Assembly (NCBI RefSeq): GCF_019343475.1
Contig: NZ_CP072453.1
Span: 4,464,001-4,528,000, forward strand
Direction: 5' to 3'
Length of the DNA stretch: 64,000 nucleotides
Source: Providencia sp. R33
GTDB taxonomy: Bacteria > Pseudomonadota > Gammaproteobacteria > Enterobacterales > Enterobacteriaceae
Shown: positions 8,717 to 17,272 of the stretch, piece by piece
How positions within the stretch are numbered: the stretch's first letter is position 1
How the letters are laid out: every line of letters starts with the position of its first letter
Notes under the pieces: model-generated
What the model saw: only the letters and a program-made list of their open reading frames with translations
What the model was told of the DNA's origin: nothing
Database searches by the model: none
Made by a program: the position numbers and the translations under genes

Positions 8717-9046
8717 TTATTGATAATGCAAACTAAATTTTGAAAATATACTTAGATTTTAGTGTTAAAGTGGTTTAATTCATTGATAAACATCAAGATT
8801 TATTTGATGTTTATATCATTCGATTGATTGTTAATCATTAATTTTTTGTGAATGAATAACAAATAGGGAAAGTGTGAAATTATCTTTTTATTTAAGTTAA
8901 ATTTAATTTGTAAATATGTTTTTTGAATCTTTTGTTACGTTAAATAAATTTTAAATAATAACGTATTTCGTGATTTTATTTTTTTAATAGAGGTCATCGT
9001 TAGTGATGATTTATTTTGAGAGGGTTTTTGGAAAATGGTTGAAATA
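8717..9046. other. Intergenic AT-rich stretch
   Basis: About 330 bp of extremely AT-rich DNA upstream of the small secreted gene, with long runs of A and T. I see no coding frame and no confident operator. The promoter of the minus-strand small gene should lie at its left end. Confidence 0.4.
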
Positions 9047-9083
9047 AAAATGCCCTTATAAAGATTTTCATAAGGGCATTTCT
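9047..9083 (-). terminator. Terminator of the nitroreductase gene
   Basis: A 12-bp stem (AAATGCCCTTAT/ATAAGGGCATTT) at 9048-9082. Minus-strand reading gives TTTTTATTTC after the stem, about 25 bp past the nitroreductase stop. The plus-strand side also has TTCTTTT, so it may work both ways. Confidence 0.7.
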
Positions 9084-9105
9084 TTTAAAATCTTACAGTT
9101 TCATT

Positions 9106-9705
9106 TTATTTGAAAACTTTGAAACGCACATCATCATCCATAAAGGCTTTATCGCCCGCTGGTGAATTAATTGAACCAAATACCATTTGAGCACGTAATA
9201 TCCAATTTGCAGGAATGTTCCACGTTTTTTGTACGTCATTATCTACTAGTGGATTATAGTGCTGTAATGAAGCACCAATATTTTCTTGAGATAACGCAGT
9301 CCACACGGCAAATTGTGCAATCCCGCTTGCTTGTTCAGACCAAATAGGGAAGTTATCTGCATATAAAGGGAATTGCTCTTGCAAACCTTTTACAATGTCT
9401 TGGTCTTCAAAAAACAGAATAGAACCTGCACCTGCGGCAAAACTATCAATTTTTTGTTCTGTAGCAGCAAAGGCTTGCTCAGGGACAATTTTGCGTAGAG
9501 CTTCTTTGGTCATATTCCATAATTTCTTATGTTCAGCACCGAACAAAATGACCACACGTGAAGTTTGTGAGTTAAACGACGATGGTGAGTGTTTTACGGC
9601 TTCTTTAATTAGTTTTGTAACGTGTTCTTCAGATACAGGCAAAGCATCGCCGAGGTTATAAATAGTACGACGATTTTTAATCATTTCGATAAATGCGTTA
9701 GACAT
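9106..9705 (-). CDS. Nitroreductase family protein (Frm2/HBN-like)
   Basis: 199-residue FMN-dependent oxidoreductase of the nitroreductase superfamily. The N-terminal RRTIY matches the RRSxR-type FMN phosphate-binding motif, followed by HSPSSFNSQTSRVVIL, characteristic of the subgroup related to yeast Frm2/Hbn1 (about 200 aa). The later segments QASGIAQFAVWTALSQENIGASLQHYNP and IPANWILRAQMVFG are also family-typical. The ATG is preceded by AGGAG. It is a single gene with its own terminator. It probably reduces nitroaromatics or quinones with NAD(P)H; the physiological substrate is unknown. Confidence 0.88.
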   Translation of the reverse strand: MSNAFIEMIKNRRTIYNLGDALPVSEEHVTKLIKEAVKHSPSSFNSQTSRVVILFGAEHKKLWNMTKEALRKIVPEQAFAATEQKIDSFAAGAGSILFFEDQDIVKGLQEQFPLYADNFPIWSEQASGIAQFAVWTALSQENIGASLQHYNPLVDNDVQKTWNIPANWILRAQMVFGSINSPAGDKAFMDDDVRFKVFK

Positions 9706-10005
9706 TTTAGTCTCCTAGATCTTCATTAGCGCACGGCATTTTATAGAATCTATCTTAGAAGCCGCAGTTCGTTTCAATGGTTACTACTATAGCGGGGGAA
9801 AGTTAAAATCATAGAAAAAAAATTTAACCGTAAGGTTCAAAATTTTACACTAAGATTGAATTTTTTAAATGGATAATAAATTCAATTGGTTACTGTTATT
9901 TATTTGTGGTTTTTAATTTTTGATTATTCAAAATAGGACATTATGCATAAAATGGATAGAAAAAAATTGAGGGTGTTAAGGGGCGAGGGATGTATCAGTT
10001 AAAGG
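9706..10005. other. Intergenic stretch between two minus-strand genes
   Basis: About 300 bp of AT-rich DNA upstream of the nitroreductase gene. It should contain that gene's promoter, but no hexamer pair stands out. No coding frame is supported. Confidence 0.35.
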
Positions 10006-10033
10006 GTCTAGCGGGGGCGTAATCCCGCTAGAC
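10006..10033 (-). terminator. Hairpin downstream of the MetQ-like gene
   Basis: A perfect 10-bp stem (GTCTAGCGGG/CCCGCTAGAC) with an 8-nt loop lies 21 bp after the stop of the lipoprotein gene. The T-tract after it on the minus strand is weak (CCCTTTAAC), so this may be a weak terminator or an RNA-stabilising hairpin. Confidence 0.5.
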
Positions 10034-10054
10034 AAGAATGATAACCAGTTTTAC

Positions 10055-10915
10055 TTAATCGAGTTCATTAACATCTTTGGTAATTTCAATTTTAGTCCCA
10101 CCAAAGTTATCAATGATATATTTTCTGACAGTTTCAGTGTGGTATAACTGCGATAATTTTGCAAATTTAGGGTCGTCTTTATTATCTGTTTTTACGACTA
10201 ATAAATTAATATTATTTTTAATGGAATCATCATGTTGCTCTCTAAATAAAGAGTCATTTAATACATTGAGCCCACCCTCTTGTGCAGCGGTATTACCAAT
10301 GACGGCAATATCAACATCAGGCAAAGCTCTTGGGCCATGAGCGTACTTTATTTGTCTAAATACCAAGTCTTTTGGATTGGAAATAATATCATTGGTAGAA
10401 CCAGTTGCCTGGTTAAATCCTGGTTTTAGTGTGATTAACTGGGCTTTTTCAAGTAATTTTAGGGCTCGTATATGGTTAGCGGCATCATTGGGAATGGCCA
10501 CAATGGCTTGTTTCGGTAAATCTGCAAGGTTTTTATGTTTTACCGAATAAACTCCCATTGGTTCAAAATAGGTGGTAGAAATGGCGGTGAGTTTATTATT
10601 ATGGCTTTTATTAAAATCTTTTAAAAACCCCCAGGACTGAAATGCATTTACATCAACATCTCCATCAATTGTGGCAACATTAAGGGTGATCCCGTCATCA
10701 ATGATTTTGACATCAATATCTAAGTTTGCTTCTTTCGCACTTGGAGACTGCGCAATAAACTTCCATATATCGGCATCACTGCCATGACTGCCAATAATAA
10801 TTTTTTGTGATGCTTCCCCTTGTTGTTTTGAAATTTCGGTTGAATTTTCCTCTTGTGAACAAGCGGTTAGCGTAAAAAATGACAAAGCTAATAATAATGC
10901 AGGTATTTTTTTCAT
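10055..10915 (-). CDS. MetQ/NlpA-family substrate-binding lipoprotein (orphan)
   Basis: 286-residue periplasmic lipoprotein of the NlpA/MetQ family, which bind methionine or related compounds for ABC import. The start at ATG 10915 puts a signal peptide with lipobox LTAC (Cys about residue 19) at the right place; an upstream in-frame start would spoil it. Family motifs seen: IIIGSHGSDADIWKFI, DVDVNAFQSWGFL, VAIPNDAANHIRALKLL and DIAVIGNTAAQEGG. No metN ATPase or metI permease is adjacent, so it must share a transporter encoded elsewhere or bind a special ligand. It diverges from the oxygenase/PLP-enzyme pair, which suggests a common sulfur amino-acid pathway. Confidence 0.88.
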   Translation of the reverse strand: MKKIPALLLALSFFTLTACSQEENSTEISKQQGEASQKIIIGSHGSDADIWKFIAQSPSAKEANLDIDVKIIDDGITLNVATIDGDVDVNAFQSWGFLKDFNKSHNNKLTAISTTYFEPMGVYSVKHKNLADLPKQAIVAIPNDAANHIRALKLLEKAQLITLKPGFNQATGSTNDIISNPKDLVFRQIKYAHGPRALPDVDIAVIGNTAAQEGGLNVLNDSLFREQHDDSIKNNINLLVVKTDNKDDPKFAKLSQLYHTETVRKYIIDNFGGTKIEITKDVNELD

Positions 10916-11047
10916 TTGATTATCTCTAATAATTTGTTGTCGGTGATATCTAATCAAACAAAAATGACTTTTTGTAAATAATATTTTATTTACCCTTTAA
11001 GATTTTAGTTATATACGGAAAATACACGTAGTCTCATTCAAAATTGT

Positions 11048-11059
11048 TATATCGATATA
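11048..11059. promoter_or_regulatory. Palindrome in the divergent metQ-like/oxygenase promoter region
   Basis: A perfect 12-bp palindrome TATATCGATATA roughly midway between the two divergent starts (10915 and 11167). Position and symmetry fit an operator for a dimeric regulator, but no known motif is matched. Confidence 0.25.
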
Positions 11060-11166
11060 GTTTTAAATTATTTTTAGCAATATTTATTGTGGTATTTAAT
11101 CAGTTATTAAATATAAATGTGAAAATTCTTCATCATCTAAAAAATAATTTAAAAGGTTGAATAATT

Positions 11167-12201
11167 ATGTCTTTAACACAATTGCCTATTATTGATTTAA
11201 GTGAACTCGATAACCCTGAAACCAGAGATGATTTTTATAAAAAACTGCGTTTTATCGCCCGTGAAATTGGCTTTTTTTATTTAGTAGGTCATAACATTAC
11301 ACCAGAGTCTCGCGAGCAACTTTTGACCACGACAAAACAATTTTTTGCCTTACCAAAGACAGAAAAAGAAACAATTTCGATGGAGCATTCACGGCATTTT
11401 CGTGGCTATACTGCCTCAACAGAGGAAAGCACACGAAACCAGCCTGATTACCGTGAACAAATTGATATTGGCGAAGAATTACCCGCACTCAAACTGACAG
11501 AAAATGACCCCATTTGGTTTAATTTACATGGACCAAACCAATGGCCTCAGGCTTTACCAGCGCTAAAAGAACAAGCGCTTGCATGGCAAAGTGACATGCG
11601 TGCGATAGCGGTGAAACTCATTAAAGCCTTCTTGGTAGCGTTAGACCTCCCTGAAAACAGTTTTGAGCATATTATTGCCGAACCCGCTCAGCATTTACTG
11701 AAACTTATTCACTATCCCGCGAGAGAAGATAATAACGATGGAGAACAGGGCGTTGGCGCTCATAAAGATGCAGGTATTTTGACCCTATTATGGCAAGACA
11801 ACAGTGGTGGTCTGCAAGTTGAGACGGATAATGGCTGGATTGACGTCGCGCCACTGGAAAATGCATTTGTGGTGAATATTGGTGAGGTTTTTGAATTAGC
11901 GACGAATGGATATTTGCGTGCAAACGTACACCAAGTGGTGAGAAAGAAAAATAGCGATTCCCGTTATTCTATTGCTTATTTTATTACCCCAAGTGTTTTT
12001 GCTGATGAAGTACCATTATTAACCTTACCGAGTTATTTAGCGCAGCAAGCTTTAGGGCCAGATAGCGATCCTCTCAATCCGTTATTTACTAACTTAGGAA
12101 AAAATGTGATTAAAGGCCGTTTACGTTCACATTTAGCGGTAACACGCAGATTTTACCCTACGGAATATGCGCAAATAATAAATAACAGTAATATCCTATA
12201 A
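11167..12201 (+). CDS. 2-oxoglutarate/Fe(II)-dependent oxygenase, isopenicillin N synthase-like family
   Basis: 344-residue enzyme of the non-haem iron oxygenase superfamily. The N-terminal DIOX_N-like region starts PIIDLSELD and has GFFYLVGHNI. The iron triad is visible: HKD in GVGAHKDAGILTLL (about residues 198-200) and the distal His in ANVHQVV (about 257), followed by the RxS co-substrate motif in SRYSIAYF. The family includes bacterial proteins annotated as isopenicillin N synthase-like, most of unknown substrate; nothing suggests beta-lactam synthesis here. The next gene, a PLP enzyme, starts 48 bp downstream, so they probably form an operon. Oxidation of a sulfur amino acid or derivative is inferred only from the neighbours. 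Confidence 0.88.
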   Translation: MSLTQLPIIDLSELDNPETRDDFYKKLRFIAREIGFFYLVGHNITPESREQLLTTTKQFFALPKTEKETISMEHSRHFRGYTASTEESTRNQPDYREQIDIGEELPALKLTENDPIWFNLHGPNQWPQALPALKEQALAWQSDMRAIAVKLIKAFLVALDLPENSFEHIIAEPAQHLLKLIHYPAREDNNDGEQGVGAHKDAGILTLLWQDNSGGLQVETDNGWIDVAPLENAFVVNIGEVFELATNGYLRANVHQVVRKKNSDSRYSIAYFITPSVFADEVPLLTLPSYLAQQALGPDSDPLNPLFTNLGKNVIKGRLRSHLAVTRRFYPTEYAQIINNSNIL

Positions 12202-12249
12202 CGAATAGAATGAATTGATATTGATAAAAAAAATCAGTTGGAGCCAAGT

Positions 12250-13533
12250 ATGTCAGATCAAAGTTATAAAAAGGGCTTAAATGGAAAGGCATTATCGCCT
12301 GAAACCTTGATGATGAGTTATGGGTATGACCCACAACTTTCAGAGGGGTCGATTAAGCCACCCGTTTTTCTGACGTCAACGTTTGTATTTAAAACGGCTC
12401 AGGAAGGAAAAGACTTCTTTAATTTAGTCAGTGGGCGCACACAAGCACCAAGTGGCCAGAAACAAGGGCTTGTCTATTCTCGGTTTAATCACCCAAACAG
12501 TGAAATTGTTGAAGATAGATTGGCGTTGTACGAGGGGGCACAAAGCGCTGCACTATTTTCATCAGGAATGTCAGCGATTACGACTTGCTTGATGGCTGTG
12601 TTGCAACCTGGGGATGTATTGCTGCACTCACAACCTCTTTATGGCGGAACAGAAACCTTGTTTCTCAATACGTTAAAGCGATTTGGGATTACGTCAGTGC
12701 CTTTCCAAAACGGCTGTGATTTAGCGGCCGTCTTAGATGTAGCAAACAGTGTCGAACAAGGTCAAAAAATTGCGGCAATTTATATTGAAACGCCGTCAAA
12801 CCCGTTAAATACATTGGTTGATATTGAATTACTCAGCCAAGCAGCAAAACAAATTGGTCAAAAACAAGGTGGGGAAGCGCCATTACTGATTTGTGATAAT
12901 ACGTTGTTGGGCCCTGTATTTCAAAAGCCGCTTGCTTTAGGTGCAGACTTAAGTGTGTACTCACTAACTAAATATGTGGGTGGGCATTCAGACTTAGTGG
13001 CTGGGGCGGTTGCAGGCAGCCATGAGTTGGTGAAAAAAGTTAAAGCACAACGTAATGCTATTGGAACGCAATTAGATCCGCATTCAAGCTGGATGTTAGG
13101 GCGTTCTTTGGAAACGTTGCAATTACGAATGGAACGAGCGAATGACAGCGCTCAAACATTGGCTGAGTTTCTACATCAGCACCCAAAAGTGAGCAAAGTG
13201 CATTTCCCTGCATTTTTTCCGAAAGACAGTGTGGAATACCAAGTTTATCAAAAGCAATGTACTGGAGCGGGCTCCACTTTCTCGATTAATGTAGGAAATA
13301 ACGAAGCGGATGCGTTTCGCTTTTTAGATAACCTCGCGATTTTTAAACTTGCGGTGAGCTTGGGGGGAACGGAATCATTAGCAAGTCACCCAGCATCGAC
13401 AACGCACTCAGGTGTTGCACAAGCGGTACGTGAGAAAATTGGGATCAGTGATAACTTAGTGCGTTTATCTATTGGTATTGAGAATGTAAACGACCTAAAA
13501 CATGCATTAGAACTCGCATTAGACGCCATCTAA
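12250..13533 (+). CDS. Cys/Met-metabolism PLP-dependent enzyme (cystathionine gamma-synthase/methionine gamma-lyase family)
   Basis: 427-residue aminotransferase-like lyase or transferase of the Cys/Met metabolism family. Seen: the substrate-loop segment YSRFNHPNSEIVEDRLALYEGA, FSSGMSAITT, the conserved ETPSNP, the PLP-aspartate strand ICDNT, and the Schiff-base lysine in SLTKYVGGHSDL. The C-terminal SLGGTESLASHPASTTHS is the substrate-carboxylate loop. ATG 12250 is chosen because GGAG lies 6 bp upstream. Which reaction it performs (gamma-replacement or gamma-elimination) cannot be told from sequence alone. It pairs with the oxygenase and the divergent MetQ-like lipoprotein. Confidence 0.88.
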   Translation: MSDQSYKKGLNGKALSPETLMMSYGYDPQLSEGSIKPPVFLTSTFVFKTAQEGKDFFNLVSGRTQAPSGQKQGLVYSRFNHPNSEIVEDRLALYEGAQSAALFSSGMSAITTCLMAVLQPGDVLLHSQPLYGGTETLFLNTLKRFGITSVPFQNGCDLAAVLDVANSVEQGQKIAAIYIETPSNPLNTLVDIELLSQAAKQIGQKQGGEAPLLICDNTLLGPVFQKPLALGADLSVYSLTKYVGGHSDLVAGAVAGSHELVKKVKAQRNAIGTQLDPHSSWMLGRSLETLQLRMERANDSAQTLAEFLHQHPKVSKVHFPAFFPKDSVEYQVYQKQCTGAGSTFSINVGNNEADAFRFLDNLAIFKLAVSLGGTESLASHPASTTHSGVAQAVREKIGISDNLVRLSIGIENVNDLKHALELALDAI

Positions 13534-13545
13534 GTGCTCAATGTT

Positions 13546-13575
13546 CTGGAGAGGAAGCGGTTTATTCCTCTCCAG
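13546..13575. terminator. Convergent hairpin between the PLP enzyme gene and sbcC
   Basis: A perfect 11-bp stem CTGGAGAGGAA/TTCCTCTCCAG between two convergent stops. T-tracts are weak on both sides; it probably acts as a shared transcript 3' end. Confidence 0.6.
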
Positions 13576-13583
13576 CCTCTTGA

Positions 13584-16500
13584 TTAATTGAGTCGATATT
13601 GAGGTGGAAGCTCGCTAAAACCTAGCCCATTGGCTTTTTTCACGTTAATCTGCACTGGAATTCGTTCTTTCATTGCTTCCACATGGCTGATAACGCCAAT
13701 CATTTTGCCAGATGCATTCAGGCTCTCAAGGGCATCAAGGGCAATATCGAGCGTTTCGGCATCCAAAGTGCCAAATCCTTCATCTAAAAATAGTGACTCT
13801 AGTTGTGTGCGGTTGCTGACCATGTCAGAAAGTGCCAGTGCTAATGCTAAACTGACGAGGAAGCTTTCCCCTCCAGATAACGTTTTGATATCCCTAACTG
13901 AGTCTGCTTGCCAGCTATCGATAACTTGCAACTCTAAGTTAGCTTGATGGCTACGTTGCAATATATAGCGACCATGCAGTTTATCGAGCTGTTGGTTGGC
14001 TAACGTCACCAAACAATCTAGAGTTAGGCCCTGTGCATAACGGCGGAATTTGTCCCCTTCAGCGGAACCAATTAAAGCGTTTAAATAACTCCAATCGTCG
14101 TAACTGAGTTGGCTTTTTTCTATTTCTTGCAGTAAATCCTGTTGTTGGTGGCGCTGTTGTTTATCGGTATCTAATCGATTAATAATTTGCCCTTGCTGCT
14201 GGTTGTGTTGTTTGATTTCTTCGTCGAGTGCGGTGACAACTTCCTGTAATTGTGCCTCAGACAGTGGCGAAAAATCTGTGGTGCGTTGCTGATTAAGGGC
14301 TTCGAGTGATTGTAAGCCTTCTTGATGACGAGTCTCGCATTGCAATAGTTTTTGGCTTACTCCTTGTTTTAACGCTTCTAATTGTTGTTTTTCCTCAAGG
14401 GTTAATAGGGCCTCAAGGAAGATTTGTTGTGTGCTAAATGGGCTTTTTGCCAGTGCATCGTTAAATTGACCCTGCACTTGTTGATGTTCGAATGTGGTTT
14501 TATTGATCGCTTCGATGATTTCTTGCAAGCTACCAGTCAGTGAGGCAATTGTTTTATCAATTTCATTAAGCTGCTTACTGAGTTGCTCTTGGGCTTGTGA
14601 AAGCACTTCTTGTCGAGTGTTAAGCTGTTGAATAAATTGAGGGACTGTTAACCCTGAAAGCAGTGTTTTGCGTTCAGCTGTTTTTTGTTCAAAGGTAATA
14701 TTTGCCTGCTGAAACTGCGTTTTTTCCTTCTCAAGTTGCTGATTAAGTTGGTTTAACTGTTCATTTTCAGATTTAAGCGTGGCGCTCGATACCTCGATTT
14801 TTTGGCTTAGGGTTTGTGCTGTTGTTTTTTGAGTATTGTAAAATTCACTACGTTGAGTGATGCCACCCAACCATTCATCAAAGTTTTCACTTTCAGGTAA
14901 CGTCAGTTCAAAAATGGCTAAAGCTGCTTGAAGTTGCTCAGTTTGTTCATTTTTGCGTTGCTGCAACTGAGCCAATTCTTTTTGCGATTCATCAAATAAT
15001 TGAGTTTGATATTTTAATCGCTCTTCAATGAGTAAAAGGTCAGCTTGTTGTTGATTTAGATAGGTTTGCTGTTCATGCTGTAACTGCCTAGCCTGCTGAT
15101 AATCACGTTCCAATACCGTAAATTCATTGATAATTTTTTGTTGTTCTGCGAGCTTAGCGGTGAGTTCATTGATAAATGCAGTGACGGCCTGTTCGCTCTG
15201 AGCTAATTCAGGGGTAAGTGCTTGCTCACATGTTGTTTTCCAGTTGTGATTTAAGCTATCTAGGTGTGCGGTGGCTTGCTGCAATTGCTGCTCTTGCTCT
15301 TTTTGGCGCAGTTGCTGTGTCTCTGATAGCGTGGTTAGTTTTGCCTGTTGCTGTTTAAGGTGATCAAGTTGCTCAGTTAAGTGAATGAGCTGTTGCTGTG
15401 TTTCGCTCAAATGAATGGATTGATATGCCTGTACGGCAGGGTGCTCGGTTGAACCGCATAATGGGCACGGTTTCCCTGAAACGAGTTGCTGGCGTTCTCG
15501 CTCCAAACTGACGATTTTCTGTTCTAATTGGAGCTTTTCATTGGTGAGTTTGATGCGTGGCGCTAACTCGTTGATTTGATATTCAGCCAGTTCACATTCT
15601 TTTTGCGTTTGAGAACTCTGTTTTTGTAAATCAGTGTGTTGCCGAATTTGTTGTTGTAATTGTGCCTGTGTAGCAAGAGACTGGGATAGCATTAACGGCA
15701 AAAGGTTGGCATGCTGTAAACGTGTTTGTAGTTGCTCAATTTGTTGATTAACAAAATAAATATCATATTTTTCTTGATTATTTCTGTATTGTTGTTCTTG
15801 TTGTTTAAACGCAAGAGTGTGCTTTTCTAAAGCAGAGCGAGTTTGTGTAAGTTCTGTTGTGCGTTTTTGTTTATCCGCTTGTAACTGTTCAATTTCGTTT
15901 GAGCAATTTTTCTGTTTTTGTAGAAGGTTATTGAGCTTGTCTGTCAGTTCAAAAATAAAGCGCCCTTGCTGCTTCCAGCCCCCTATTTGAGCACTAATCT
16001 GTGCATCTTTTTGCTTTTCTTCTAAGAAGACATTTAGCTGATGAAGTTGACTATTAGCCTGCTGAATTTGGTTTTGTGTTTCATTCACCCATTGTTGTTT
16101 TTGCTCAAAAATCGCCTGTTTTTCTGCTATTTGTTGTTTTAATTCATGTTGCTGCTGCGTTAACTGCAAAATTTGGTTATCGAGAGGACGAACAGTTTCA
16201 TCAATCAGTTGGTTTTGTTGTTTTACAAAATCAATGTGTTTGCGGTAATCATCCTGAGATTGAATGAATGTAGCTTGTAGTGGCGTTCTCTTGGCCTGTT
16301 GTTTTTCCAGATTGAGTTGCAACTGCTGTTGTTTTTCTGTGTATTCAGTGAGTTGCCGCTGTAGGCGTTCAATGTTCTGCCAAAGAGGGCGTAGGGATTC
16401 CGCAGGCTCGCCATCAGATAATTTTTTTAGTTGAGGTTGCACCGCTTGGTATTCAGACTGTGCATTTTTGAGTTCATTATCAAGGGATTGTACCCGCAGT

Positions 16501-17267
16501 GTGAGCAGACGGTGTTGTTGCCACCAATTGAGTTCCTGTTGGTGCTGCGCGCGTTTTTGTTTTATTTCAGTTTCTTGTTTTTGCAGCGTATTTTGTTGTT
16601 CTATTAGCTCTTGGTGTTCGGATTCCGTGAGTAAATTAATGCTTTGTGCTCTGGCTTTTAGCAGGTCTAAATCTGTTTTTGCTTGCTTGTGCTGATTAAA
16701 AATATATTTGGAGATTTGGCTATAAATTTCTGTGCCTGTAATTTCTTCAAGCAGGTCTGCACGCTCTTTCTCTGAGGCATTTAAAAAAGCCGCAAAATCC
16801 CCTTGTGATAACAAAATTGATTTTGTAAAACGACCGAAATCTAACCCTGTAATTTTGGCAATTTGGTCGCGAATTTCAGAGACCTTAACGGTAATTATTT
16901 TACCATCAGCGACTTGGGCTAGCTCGGCTTTTTGTGATTGCAAGTTGCCATCGGGTTTATTACCTGCACGGCGCTGGCTCCAAAATGCGCGATAGGCCGT
17001 ACCTTTGACTTCAAATTCCACTTCAGCAAGGCAGTCACCTGTGTGGCGGGTCATCAATTCATTTTGGCTGGCGGAAATTGAATCTAACCGTGGTGTACGG
17101 TGATATAACGCGAGGCAAATGGCATCCAATAAGGTGGTTTTTCCTGCCCCTGTGGCGCCAGTGATGGCAAATAACCCCTGACTAGCAAACGGCTCTTGCG
17201 TAAAGTCGATTTTCCATTCACCTTTGAGAGAGTTAATGTTTTTTAGGCGTAAGCTTAAGATTTTCAT
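13584..17267 (-). CDS. sbcC: SbcC, Rad50-like nuclease subunit
   Basis: ATPase subunit of the SbcCD exonuclease, which cleaves hairpins and processes DNA ends. 1227 residues, longer than E. coli SbcC (1047). Seen: Walker A GATGAGKTTLLD near residue 36; a very long Gln/Glu/Leu-rich coiled coil; the zinc-hook CPLCG near residue 600; a second coiled coil; then the ABC signature LSGGESFLVSLALALALS and Walker B/D-loop SLFLDEGFGTLDAETL near the C-terminus. The extra length lies in the coiled coils. The start is 5 bp after the sbcD stop, so the two are co-transcribed. Confidence 0.96.
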   Translation of the reverse strand: MKILSLRLKNINSLKGEWKIDFTQEPFASQGLFAITGATGAGKTTLLDAICLALYHRTPRLDSISASQNELMTRHTGDCLAEVEFEVKGTAYRAFWSQRRAGNKPDGNLQSQKAELAQVADGKIITVKVSEIRDQIAKITGLDFGRFTKSILLSQGDFAAFLNASEKERADLLEEITGTEIYSQISKYIFNQHKQAKTDLDLLKARAQSINLLTESEHQELIEQQNTLQKQETEIKQKRAQHQQELNWWQQHRLLTLRVQSLDNELKNAQSEYQAVQPQLKKLSDGEPAESLRPLWQNIERLQRQLTEYTEKQQQLQLNLEKQQAKRTPLQATFIQSQDDYRKHIDFVKQQNQLIDETVRPLDNQILQLTQQQHELKQQIAEKQAIFEQKQQWVNETQNQIQQANSQLHQLNVFLEEKQKDAQISAQIGGWKQQGRFIFELTDKLNNLLQKQKNCSNEIEQLQADKQKRTTELTQTRSALEKHTLAFKQQEQQYRNNQEKYDIYFVNQQIEQLQTRLQHANLLPLMLSQSLATQAQLQQQIRQHTDLQKQSSQTQKECELAEYQINELAPRIKLTNEKLQLEQKIVSLERERQQLVSGKPCPLCGSTEHPAVQAYQSIHLSETQQQLIHLTEQLDHLKQQQAKLTTLSETQQLRQKEQEQQLQQATAHLDSLNHNWKTTCEQALTPELAQSEQAVTAFINELTAKLAEQQKIINEFTVLERDYQQARQLQHEQQTYLNQQQADLLLIEERLKYQTQLFDESQKELAQLQQRKNEQTEQLQAALAIFELTLPESENFDEWLGGITQRSEFYNTQKTTAQTLSQKIEVSSATLKSENEQLNQLNQQLEKEKTQFQQANITFEQKTAERKTLLSGLTVPQFIQQLNTRQEVLSQAQEQLSKQLNEIDKTIASLTGSLQEIIEAINKTTFEHQQVQGQFNDALAKSPFSTQQIFLEALLTLEEKQQLEALKQGVSQKLLQCETRHQEGLQSLEALNQQRTTDFSPLSEAQLQEVVTALDEEIKQHNQQQGQIINRLDTDKQQRHQQQDLLQEIEKSQLSYDDWSYLNALIGSAEGDKFRRYAQGLTLDCLVTLANQQLDKLHGRYILQRSHQANLELQVIDSWQADSVRDIKTLSGGESFLVSLALALALSDMVSNRTQLESLFLDEGFGTLDAETLDIALDALESLNASGKMIGVISHVEAMKERIPVQINVKKANGLGFSELPPQYRLN

Positions 17268-17272
17268 GTCAA

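Noticed and set aside
10916..11166. MetJ boxes (AGACGTCT repeats) in the metQ-like/oxygenase control region
   Set aside because: Only a weak ACGTAGTCT fragment is present; no tandem 8-bp repeats.
15700..16700. Several plus- and minus-strand frames of 60-75 codons inside sbcC
   Set aside because: They are low-complexity shadows of the Gln-rich coiled coil in other frames.
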